Of a DNA stretch of 6,727 bases, positions 1 through 6,257 are shown piece by piece (within the stretch, counting starts at the first letter, position 1; each line of letters opens with the position of its first letter). Under the pieces are notes generated by a model that saw nothing but the letters and a program-made list of their open reading frames with translations, had not been told where the DNA came from and did not search any database. The stretch comes from Alphaproteobacteria bacterium. Lineage in GTDB: Bacteria > Pseudomonadota > Alphaproteobacteria > SMXP01. Both the position numbers and the translations under genes were made by a program. Where the stretch lies: NCBI GenBank assembly GCA_028280675.1, contig JANQLI010000215.1, positions 1 through 6,727 of the forward strand, written 5' to 3'.

Positions 1-2094
1 AAGTCAATTTCTTACGGCCTTTATAAGATCAATGCGGTCGGCGAAAAAAGCGGTGCTGAAATTGGTGAGGTTTTGGTGCTCGCCGATAGCTTGGCTGAAT
101 CTGTGAAAGAGGCCGCGCATGTTGACGCTTGGACGCGCATCAGTGATGCACCCGATCTTGCTGGAACCGTGCTCGCGCATCCCTTTCGCGGGCAAGGTTA
201 TGATTTTGACGACCAGCTTTTACCCGCGGACTTTGTGACCGAGGAAACCGGGACCGGGTTTGTGCATATTGCGCCGGGTCATGGGCAAGATGACTTTGAA
301 CTTGGCATGCAGCACGGCGTGGACGTGCCGTTCACGGTGGACGAAGCTGGCGTTTATTACGACCATGTGCCGCTTTTTGCAGGAATGAATGTGCTGATCA
401 CCGAGGGTAAAAAAGCTGGCAAAGATGGCGAAGCCAACGGGGCGGTGATCCGCGCCCTTGCGGCTGCGGGAAAATTGCTCGCCACAGGCCGTCTTGAGCA
501 TTCCTATCCGCATTCCTGGCGTTCGAAAATGCCGCTGATTTTCCGCAACACGCCGCAATGGTTCATCAGTATGGAGACGAATGATCTCCGTAAGAAAGCC
601 CTGGACGCCATCGACAATGTACGCTGGGTGCCTGCGCCGGGCCGCAATCGGATTTTTGCGATGATCGAAACGCGCCCCGATTGGGTGGTGTCGCGCCAAC
701 GGGCGTGGGGTGTGCCGCTCACGTGTTTTGTGCATAAAGATACCGGCGAGTTGCTGCGCGATGATGCGGTGAATGCGCGTATTGCTGAGGCCTTTGAAGA
801 CGAAGGAGCGGATGCGTGGTATGCGTCCGATGCGTCGCGCTTTCTGGGCAACAATCATAATCCGGAAGACTATGAACAAGTGATGGACGTTCTGGATGTG
901 TGGTTTGATTCCGGTGTCACCCATTCCTTTGTTCTTGAGCAACGAGACGATTTGAAATGGCCCGCCTCTCTCTATCTTGAAGGGTCGGATCAGCACCGTG
1001 GCTGGTTTCATTCATCAATGTTGGAATCGTGCGGCACACGCGGGCGGGCGCCCTATGAAGCTGTGCTCACCCATGGCTTTGTGATGGATGAGCAAGGCCG
1101 CAAGATGTCAAAGTCCCTGGGCAATGTGGTCAAACCGCAAAAAGTGATTGAACAAAACGGCGCGGATATTTTGCGTCTTTGGGTCGCGAGTTCGGATTAC
1201 TCTGAAGACATGCGTATCGGTCCGGATATTATCAAAGCCAATACGGATTCTTATCGCAAGCTGCGCAATACATTAAAATACCTCCTCGGGAATTTAGACG
1301 GTTTCGATGAGCCCGAACGGGTAGACCACAAAGACATGCCGGAGTTGGAGCGCTGGGTGCTGCACCGCGTGACTGAGCTTGATGCGCAAGTGCGGGATGC
1401 CTACAACAATTTTGAGTTTCGCCACTTGTTCACGACATTGTTTAACTTCTGCACGCTTGAACTCTCGGCGCTGTATTTTGATATTCGCAAAGACACGCTT
1501 TATTGCGAGCGTCCGGACAGTAATGTGCGCCGCTCGTGCCGCACGGTCTTGGATGTGCTGTTTCATGCGTTGACCGCATGGTTTGCGCCAATCTTGTGTT
1601 TCACCACTGAAGAGGCGTGGCTGCTGCGCAATCCGGGTGAGGACAGTTCGGTCCATTTGCGCCAATTCCCGGATATTCCGGCTGAATGGCGGGATAATGA
1701 CCTTGCCGCCAAATGGCAGCTTGTCCGCCGCCTCCGCCGTGTGGTGACCGGGGCTTTGGAAGTCGAACGCCGTGAAAAACGCATTGGCTCCTCTTTAGAG
1801 GCGGCGCCTGTGGTTTATGTGCAAAATGCTGACTATTTAGCGGCAATGGACGGTCTAGACCTTGCAGAGATTGCAATCACGTCGCAAGCTAGCCTTGTGA
1901 ATGGCGCTGCGCCGGAAGGAGCGTTTACGCTGGATGATGTGAGCGATGTTGCGGTGGTCAGTGCTTTAGCAGAGGGGGCAAAGTGCCAGAGATCCTGGAA
2001 AATCTCGAAGGATGTCGGTGCAGATCCCCGTTATCCTGACCTCAGCCCCCGCGATGCCGATGCGGTGGCTTACCTGGATGGTTTAGCGAGTTAA
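1..2094 (+). CDS. ileS: Isoleucine--tRNA ligase (IleRS), C-terminal ~697 residues; 5' end outside window
   Basis: Class I aminoacyl-tRNA synthetase that charges tRNA-Ile in the cytoplasm and edits misactivated valine. The frame is open from base 1 and ends at TAA 2092-2094. Compared with the ~940-residue E. coli enzyme, about 250-270 N-terminal residues are missing, including the HIGH motif. In fragment numbering, residues ~1-150 are most of the CP1 editing domain, with the GTGFVHIAPGHGQDD motif at 85-98; H89 and D98 match the conserved editing His and Asp. WFDSG lies at 301-305, LEGSDQHRGWF just after it, and the ATP-loop KMSKS at 368-372 (nt 1102-1116). The helical anticodon-binding domain covers about 400-590. 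The C-terminal zinc-finger-like segment is recognisable (KCQRSWK, DVGADPRYPDLSPRD), but only C662 remains of the usual four cysteines; the others are S665, S682 and D685. lspA starts 20 nt downstream, probably in the same operon. Identity is certain; the zinc-site loss is seen directly, its consequence is inferred. Confidence 0.98.
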   Translation, partial: KSISYGLYKINAVGEKSGAEIGEVLVLADSLAESVKEAAHVDAWTRISDAPDLAGTVLAHPFRGQGYDFDDQLLPADFVTEETGTGFVHIAPGHGQDDFELGMQHGVDVPFTVDEAGVYYDHVPLFAGMNVLITEGKKAGKDGEANGAVIRALAAAGKLLATGRLEHSYPHSWRSKMPLIFRNTPQWFISMETNDLRKKALDAIDNVRWVPAPGRNRIFAMIETRPDWVVSRQRAWGVPLTCFVHKDTGELLRDDAVNARIAEAFEDEGADAWYASDASRFLGNNHNPEDYEQVMDVLDVWFDSGVTHSFVLEQRDDLKWPASLYLEGSDQHRGWFHSSMLESCGTRGRAPYEAVLTHGFVMDEQGRKMSKSLGNVVKPQKVIEQNGADILRLWVASSDYSEDMRIGPDIIKANTDSYRKLRNTLKYLLGNLDGFDEPERVDHKDMPELERWVLHRVTELDAQVRDAYNNFEFRHLFTTLFNFCTLELSALYFDIRKDTLYCERPDSNVRRSCRTVLDVLFHALTAWFAPILCFTTEEAWLLRNPGEDSSVHLRQFPDIPAEWRDNDLAAKWQLVRRLRRVVTGALEVERREKRIGSSLEAAPVVYVQNADYLAAMDGLDLAEIAITSQASLVNGAAPEGAFTLDDVSDVAVVSALAEGAKCQRSWKISKDVGADPRYPDLSPRDADAVAYLDGLAS

Positions 2095-2105
2095 CGTCGG
2101 AGTTT

Positions 2106-2109
2106 GAGG
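2106..2109 (+). promoter_or_regulatory. Shine-Dalgarno for lspA
   Basis: GAGG lies 5 nt before the ATG at 2115. The lspA frame stays open upstream into the end of ileS but offers no better start there, so this site supports ATG 2115. Confidence 0.6.
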
Positions 2110-2114
2110 CGCAA

Positions 2115-2594
2115 ATGACGAGTTTTGGTTTACGCGTAGCTGGGGTCACCTTCCTGCTGGATTTTGCGTCGAAATGGCTGCTGCTCAATGTGGTTGAGAT
2201 GCCCGCGCGCCAATTCATCGAAATCACGCCCTTTTTCAACCTGCGTATGGTCTGGAACAAAGGCGTCAGCTTCGGCATGTTCTCGGCGGAAAGTGATATG
2301 GGGCGCTATATGCTCATTGCCTTTGCCTTGATTGTGGTGGCTTTTCTGGTGTTTTGGCTGATGCGGGTCAATACCCGGCTGCTCGCTTGGGCGATTGGTT
2401 TGGTGATCGGCGGCGCTTTAGGCAATGTGATTGACCGGTTTCTCTATGGCGCCGTGGCTGATTTTTTTGATTTTCATGCCTTGGGTTATCACTTTTATAC
2501 GTTTAATGTAGCAGACACAGCCATCAGTATTGGTGTTATACTGTTGATACTTGATGCCTTTATTTATGGTGATGAGGCCCAGCAAAAGGCGTGA
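2115..2594 (+). CDS. lspA: Lipoprotein signal peptidase (signal peptidase II)
   Basis: Inner-membrane aspartic peptidase that removes the signal peptide from diacylglyceryl-modified prolipoproteins just before the lipobox cysteine; the target of globomycin. The 159-residue length is normal for the family. Conserved blocks seen are D16/K20 near the N-terminus (LLDFASKWL), the substrate-contact stretch WNKGVSFGMF (47-56), GNVIDR with catalytic D107, and FNVADTAISIG with catalytic D134. Hydrophobic stretches fit four membrane helices at about 5-25, 64-83, 87-104 and 133-150. It lies 20 nt after ileS, the usual proteobacterial arrangement, and has a GAGG Shine-Dalgarno. Two lipobox-bearing products (BamF-like and the second M16 protein) are encoded just downstream and should be among its substrates. 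No key residue is missing. Confidence 0.97.
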   Translation: MTSFGLRVAGVTFLLDFASKWLLLNVVEMPARQFIEITPFFNLRMVWNKGVSFGMFSAESDMGRYMLIAFALIVVAFLVFWLMRVNTRLLAWAIGLVIGGALGNVIDRFLYGAVADFFDFHALGYHFYTFNVADTAISIGVILLILDAFIYGDEAQQKA

Positions 2595-2624
2595 GCCACA
2601 TCATAATTGCGTTGGTTTGGAAGC

Positions 2625-2632
2625 GGAGAGAG
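2625..2632 (+). promoter_or_regulatory. Shine-Dalgarno deciding the bamF-like start
   Basis: GGAGAGAG, with the GGAG core 7 nt before ATG 2636. It favours that codon over the in-frame GTG 2591, which overlaps the lspA stop, and over ATG 2651. Starting at 2636 also gives a signal peptide of normal length. Confidence 0.65.
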
Positions 2633-2635
2633 CAT

Positions 2636-3211
2636 ATGTCCTGCCCGAAAATGAATGACCCCTTTGTACGCCGTGTGAGCACGTTTGCTCTGATGGGCGC
2701 CGTGGCCCTCAGCCTGTCGGCCTGCAACTCCGCCAGATCGGCTTTGGGTCTTGAAAAAACACCGCCCGATGAGTTCGCGGTTGTGACCAAAGCGCCTCTG
2801 ATTGTCCCGCCAGATTATTCTCTCCGCCCACCGAAGCCCGGCGCGCCGCGCCCACAAGAATTACAGCCCTCGGCCTCTGCCCGTGCAGCTCTGCTCGGTC
2901 AGCCTGTGGAAGGCGAAGAGGTCAATATCACGCAAGGGGAAACAGCGCTTCTCCTCAGCACCGGAGCGGATCGGCAAGATCCGAATATTCGCGCGGTCTT
3001 GAATGAAGAATCAGGCCGTCTTCGTGAAAAGGATCAAAGCTTCACGGATGAGGTACTGTTCAGCAATGGCGGTGGTGCGGGCTCCGGCACCCTTGATATT
3101 CCTGTCACCGAAGAAGATATGATCGACGAGGGTGAAGATGAGACCGAAGACGCCACGATTGAGAAAAAAGAAGGCGGCGGTTTCTTCAGCAGAGTGCGGG
3201 GCATTTTTTAA
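2636..3211 (+). CDS. bamF: DUF3035 / BamF-type outer-membrane lipoprotein
   Basis: Predicted periplasm-facing lipoprotein of 191 residues. The signal peptide has basic residues near position 12, a hydrophobic core (FALMGAVALSLSA) and lipobox LSAC, with C30 as the lipidated residue and N31 at +2. The mature N-terminus carries the hallmark DUF3035 motif at about 34-66: RSALGLEKTPPDEFAVV followed by APLIVPPDYSLRPP. In Alphaproteobacteria this family is reported as BamF, an accessory BAM-complex lipoprotein whose short motif has been compared with the N-terminal segment of BamC. The rest looks largely unstructured: rich in Pro, Ala and Gln to about residue 90, strongly acidic at about 160-180, and ending in the basic-aromatic tail GGGFFSRVRGIF. 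The gene follows lspA by 41 nt. Family assignment rests on motif recognition and is strong; BAM membership is inferred from the family. Confidence 0.85.
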   Translation: MSCPKMNDPFVRRVSTFALMGAVALSLSACNSARSALGLEKTPPDEFAVVTKAPLIVPPDYSLRPPKPGAPRPQELQPSASARAALLGQPVEGEEVNITQGETALLLSTGADRQDPNIRAVLNEESGRLREKDQSFTDEVLFSNGGGAGSGTLDIPVTEEDMIDEGEDETEDATIEKKEGGGFFSRVRGIF

Positions 3212-3253
3212 GCCTATCCACTAACAGCAATGTCATCGCAGTTTTATTTGACG

Positions 3254-3277
3254 GAGGGGACGGCATCCGCCACCCTC
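3254..3277 (+). promoter_or_regulatory. Small hairpin enclosing a Shine-Dalgarno-like sequence before the first M16 gene
   Basis: GAGGG (3254-3258) can pair with CCCTC (3273-3277), and an inner CGG (3261-3263) with CCG (3267-3269). The 5' arm is part of GGAGGGG (3253-3259), the only strong Shine-Dalgarno-like run here. It sits 24 nt from the preferred ATG 3284, so it would be near the start only if the hairpin forms, which would also mask it. The stem is short and regulation is unproven. Confidence 0.25.
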
Positions 3278-3283
3278 ACGGCC

Positions 3284-4693
3284 ATGATGAAGCGACTTTT
3301 TTCTTTGCAAAACGCACCGCACCGGCATGAGCTGCGCCTTGCCGGGTTTTTGTTCATAAGCTGTTTAATGATCGGATCAATGATGGCGACACACGCTGAG
3401 GCGAATGATGCCTGGACGGGCGGCTCGGCTTGGGCGCCCGAACCCTTTACCCTTGAGAATGGGATGCAGGTGGTGGTGTTGCCGGATCATCGTGCGCCTG
3501 TGGTGACCCATATGGTCTGGTATCGCGTGGGGGCGGCGGACGAACCTCCTGGTAAGTCGGGGATTGCCCATTTCCTTGAGCATCTGATGTTTAAAGGCAC
3601 AAAAGCCGTGCCGCCCGGCGAAATGTCAAAAATCGTGGCGCGGAATGGCGGTCAGGATAACGCATTCACCAGTCAAGATTACACGGCCTATTTTCAGCGT
3701 GTTGCGTTGGACCGGTTGCCATTGGTCATGGAGCTTGAAGCGGACCGCATGACGGGTCTCATTCTGACCGATGCATTGGTTTTGCCAGAACGCGACGTGG
3801 TTCTTGAAGAGCGCAGCTCGCGAACCGACAACAATCCCGAAGCGTTACTCGGTGAACAAATAAGCGCGGCTCTCTATATGGCTCACCCTTATGGTATCCC
3901 CATCATTGGCTGGGAACATGAAATTCGTCAGTTGACCACAGAAGATGCGTTGGCCTTCTATAAGGAACATTATGCACCGAACAATGCGATCCTGATCGTG
4001 GCGGGGGATATTACAGCGGCAAAACTTCGTCCGCTTGCAGAGCAGTTTTATGGGGGCATCCCGGCAGGGGATATCAAACCGCGTGAGCGCGTCAAAGAGC
4101 CCCCCGCCATTGCGCCGCGCCGGATCACCCATCGCGATCCGCGGGTGCGTCAACCGTCCTATCGCCGGTCCTATGTGGTGCCGAGCAGCGCGACAGCCGA
4201 ACCGGGTATGGCTGTGGCGATGGATGTGCTGTCGCAAGTTTTGGGTGCGGGATCGACCAGCCGTTTTTATCGTGCATTGGTCGTAAAGCAAGCTATCGCC
4301 GCGAGCGCTGGTGCCTTTTATTCCGGCTCGGGTCTCGATTACGGGCGCTTTCTTCTCTATGGCACACCGGTCGCGGGGCAAAATTTAGAGACCATTGAAA
4401 CGAAGATGGATGCGGTTATCGCGGATCTGCTGGAGACGGGCGTCACCGAAGAGGAGCTAGCGCGTGCCAAGTCCAATATGATGGCTGACATTATCTATGC
4501 GCGTGACAATCAGCGCACCATGGCGCAAGCTTTTGGCGCGGCTCTCACAACGGGTCTGACGATTGAAGATGTCATGACCTATCCGGATGAGGTCGAAAAG
4601 GTCACGGTTGAAGACGTCAATAAAGCGGCGCAGATGATTTTCAAGAGTCACGCTTATGTCACGGCGTATTTGTTGCCGGAGCAAGGTTCATGA
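3284..4693 (+). CDS. M16-family zinc metallopeptidase, catalytic subunit, periplasmic
   Basis: Pitrilysin/processing-peptidase family protein (M16B-like, single-module, 469 residues from this start). The inverted zinc motif is intact: H96-F-L-E99-H100 (nt 3569-3583), with E176 in VVLEER (nt 3809-3811) as the likely third ligand, 76 residues after H100. E99 is the catalytic base. The N-terminal M16 domain spans about 54-200 and the C-terminal M16 domain about 215-395. The signal peptide runs from a basic N-region through a hydrophobic core (LAGFLFISCLMIGSMMA) to AEA|ND, a signal peptidase I site after A40, so the protein should be soluble in the periplasm. The family's Arg/Tyr substrate-binding pair is absent from the C-terminal half: the aligned residues are V333 and A340. 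The 3' end overlaps the next M16 gene by ATGA. Start is uncertain: ATG 3284 gives the best signal peptide but has no nearby Shine-Dalgarno; in-frame ATG 3230 would give 487 residues. Substrate unknown. Confidence 0.92.
   Translation: MMKRLFSLQNAPHRHELRLAGFLFISCLMIGSMMATHAEANDAWTGGSAWAPEPFTLENGMQVVVLPDHRAPVVTHMVWYRVGAADEPPGKSGIAHFLEHLMFKGTKAVPPGEMSKIVARNGGQDNAFTSQDYTAYFQRVALDRLPLVMELEADRMTGLILTDALVLPERDVVLEERSSRTDNNPEALLGEQISAALYMAHPYGIPIIGWEHEIRQLTTEDALAFYKEHYAPNNAILIVAGDITAAKLRPLAEQFYGGIPAGDIKPRERVKEPPAIAPRRITHRDPRVRQPSYRRSYVVPSSATAEPGMAVAMDVLSQVLGAGSTSRFYRALVVKQAIAASAGAFYSGSGLDYGRFLLYGTPVAGQNLETIETKMDAVIADLLETGVTEEELARAKSNMMADIIYARDNQRTMAQAFGAALTTGLTIEDVMTYPDEVEKVTVEDVNKAAQMIFKSHAYVTAYLLPEQGS
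4678..4693 (+). promoter_or_regulatory. Shine-Dalgarno and ATGA stop/start overlap coupling the two M16 genes
   Basis: GGAG (4678-4681) stands 8 nt before ATG 4690. ATG 4690-4692 overlaps the TGA stop 4691-4693 of the first M16 gene. This arrangement usually allows terminating ribosomes to reinitiate, which favours near-equal amounts of two partner proteins. Confidence 0.7.
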
Positions 4694-6177
4694 GGACGAC
4701 GTCTGCTCTCTTAGGCGCTCTCATGTCCTGTGCCCTCATGCTTGCGGCATGTGACCAAGGCAGTGAAGAGCAAGAAACAGATCCTGATGTCACCATGGCG
4801 CCGCAAGTCACACCACGCGAGGATGAAAAACCAAAGATGACCCAGAATGAAGCGGCTCCTGTCGCCGTGGAAGATGTAAACGCCGTCGCGCAGTTCCTCG
4901 AACAGGCCGATGTCACCGGGCGCACAGATATTCAGCGTGTGGTGAGCAAAGGTGGCATTGAAGCTTGGCTTGTTGAAGAGCATGCCGTTCCTCTTATTGC
5001 GCTTGAGATTGGATTTAAAGGCGGCGCGCGGCGTGATCCGCGTGGCAAAGAGGGTGTCTCTTATCTCCTTTCGTCGATGCTTGATGAAGGGGCAGGGGAA
5101 CTTGAAAGCCAAGCCTTTCAAACGCGCCTCGAAGACCTTGCGGTGCGCCTCAGTTTCGATGCAGGACGCGATGGGTTTTATGGGTCCTTGCGTACGCTCA
5201 CAAAAAACAAAGACGCGGCGTTTGATCTGTTGCATATGGCATTAACCGAGCCGCGTTTTGACGCAGAGCCTCTGGAGCGTATGCGGCGCTCCATATTGGT
5301 CAGTCTGAACCGTGAGGCCAGCAATCCACGCTCTATCGCCAGCAAAAGGTGGTATGCAGAGATATTTGGCGATCATGTTTATGGCCGCCCCAGCAAAGGC
5401 ACGCCGGACACCGTGGCGGCTTTAACCGCCGATGATCTGCGGGCCTATGTGTCTGCGCATTTTGCCAAAGAGAATTTAAAGATTGCTGTGGTTGGTGATA
5501 TTGATGCGGAAACATTATCGGACCTGCTCGATAAAACGTTCGGTGACTTAAAAGACACGCAAGATCCAGGTGATCTTGCGATTGCCAACATTGCAAGCGA
5601 TGAAAAATTAATCGTGATTGATCGCGATCAGCCGCAAAGCATGGCTATGTTCGGCGGACCTGGATTGATGATGGATGATCCTGATTTCTTTCCAGCCTAT
5701 GTCATGAATTATATTCTTGGCGGCGGCGGGTTTGCATCCCGCCTGATGGAAGAGGTGCGCGAGAAGCGTGGTTTAGCTTATAGCGTCAGCACTAATTTGG
5801 GGGCGCTTGATTATGCAGGATTTTTGATTGGTTCTGTCGCCACAGAAAATGAACGGATTGGGGAATCACTGAATATCATTCGGTCCGAGATGGAACGTTT
5901 GGCGCGTGAAGGTGTGAGCGACCAAGAACTGCAAAACGCTAAAACCTATTTAACGGGATCTTTTCCCTTACGGTTTGACTCAAACGCGTCTATCGCCAAT
6001 CAATTGGTGGGCTATCAATTGGTGGGGCGTCCCATTGACTATATCAACACCCGCAACAGCCAAATCGAAGCCGTGACACGCGAAGATATTCAGCGCGTTG
6101 CGAAACGTTTGATGAAGCCTGAGATGTTTACCACCGTTGTGATTGGCAAACCTGTCGGGTTGACGCCAACCCAATAG
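4690..6177 (+). CDS. M16-family non-catalytic partner subunit, predicted lipoprotein
   Basis: M16 peptidase-like protein of 495 residues. It starts with a lipoprotein signal peptide: basic start, hydrophobic core, lipobox LAAC with C21, and D22 at +2. Residues ~22-75 form an acidic, Pro/Gln/Glu-rich linker, then an N-terminal M16 domain (about 82-215) and a C-terminal M16 domain (about 245-425). The zinc motif is gone: the HxxEH position reads Y125-L-L-S128-S129 (nt 5062-5076), so no metal-dependent activity is expected. The C-terminal domain keeps the family signature GGGGFASRLMEEVREKRGLAYSV, with R357 and Y364 as the Arg/Tyr pair that binds substrate in M16B enzymes. By analogy with two-gene M16 heterodimers and mitochondrial processing peptidase, it probably pairs with the upstream catalytic subunit. 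It is translated from an ATGA overlap. If the E. coli +2 rule held, D22 would keep it in the inner membrane; that is uncertain in Alphaproteobacteria. Confidence 0.92.
   Translation: MRTTSALLGALMSCALMLAACDQGSEEQETDPDVTMAPQVTPREDEKPKMTQNEAAPVAVEDVNAVAQFLEQADVTGRTDIQRVVSKGGIEAWLVEEHAVPLIALEIGFKGGARRDPRGKEGVSYLLSSMLDEGAGELESQAFQTRLEDLAVRLSFDAGRDGFYGSLRTLTKNKDAAFDLLHMALTEPRFDAEPLERMRRSILVSLNREASNPRSIASKRWYAEIFGDHVYGRPSKGTPDTVAALTADDLRAYVSAHFAKENLKIAVVGDIDAETLSDLLDKTFGDLKDTQDPGDLAIANIASDEKLIVIDRDQPQSMAMFGGPGLMMDDPDFFPAYVMNYILGGGGFASRLMEEVREKRGLAYSVSTNLGALDYAGFLIGSVATENERIGESLNIIRSEMERLAREGVSDQELQNAKTYLTGSFPLRFDSNASIANQLVGYQLVGRPIDYINTRNSQIEAVTREDIQRVAKRLMKPEMFTTVVIGKPVGLTPTQ
5558..5580 (+). repeat. 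Perfect 9-bp inverted repeat inside the second M16 gene
   Basis: CGCAAGATC (5558-5566) and GATCTTGCG (5572-5580) are exact reverse complements separated by the 5-nt loop CAGGT. It falls in the stretch coding for TQDPGDLAIAN in the C-terminal half. There is no following T-run, so it is not a classical terminator; the function, if any, is unknown. Confidence 0.5.
5999..6026 (+). repeat. 13-bp direct repeat, in frame, 15-nt period
   Basis: ATCAATTGGTGGG occurs at 5999-6011 and again at 6014-6026. The 15-nt period keeps the frame and encodes NQLVG-YQLVG near the end of the second M16 protein. It may be a small local duplication or a chance likeness within a conserved helix. Confidence 0.45.
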
Positions 6178-6257
6178 GCGTTAACCGGACTGGCTTAGGT
6201 TTTGCTTTAACGTCTGAAAGTAGCAATTGCCACATCAATGATGAAAGTCTGGACTGC
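6178..6257 (+). other. Intergenic gap between the M16 pair and pgi
   Basis: An 80-nt spacer, the longest non-coding stretch here if the first M16 gene starts at 3284. It contains an imperfect dyad, CGTTAA (6179-6184) with TTAACG (6207-6212), with AACC and GGTT also able to pair inside it. There is no GC-rich stem followed by a T-run, so I see no convincing intrinsic terminator, and I cannot identify a clear -35/-10 pair. The 9-mer GCGTTAACC at 6178 recurs at 6318 inside pgi. Confidence 0.4.

Noticed and set aside
220..1011. Long open frame of 263 codons on the - strand inside ileS
   Set aside because: It lies fully antisense to conserved IleRS domains, the translation shows no recognisable family, and it is rich in His, Arg and Ile as expected of an antisense shadow.
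2591..2635. GTG 2591 as the start of the bamF-like gene, overlapping the lspA stop
   Set aside because: It would add 15 residues (SHIIIALVWKRREH) before the signal peptide, whereas ATG 2636 has a GGAG 7 nt upstream and gives a standard-length lipoprotein signal.
3190..3215. T-run at the end of the bamF-like gene as an intrinsic terminator
   Set aside because: The run of Ts encodes the C-terminal Phe and the start of the stop codon, and no convincing GC-rich stem precedes it.
3350..3367. FISC in the signal peptide of the first M16 protein as a possible lipobox
   Set aside because: Phe at -3 fits poorly, the hydrophobic core continues well past this Cys, and a good signal peptidase I site (AEA|ND) follows it.
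3845..4381. 178-codon - strand open frame inside the first M16 gene, and a similar one at 4711-5235 in the second
   Set aside because: Both are antisense to well-conserved M16 sequence, have no recognisable motifs, and have compositions typical of shadow frames.
6178..6257. CtrA-type site (TTAA-N7-TTAA) in the spacer before pgi
   Set aside because: TTAA half-sites occur at 6181 and 6207, but their spacing is 22 nt, not 7, so the full motif is absent.
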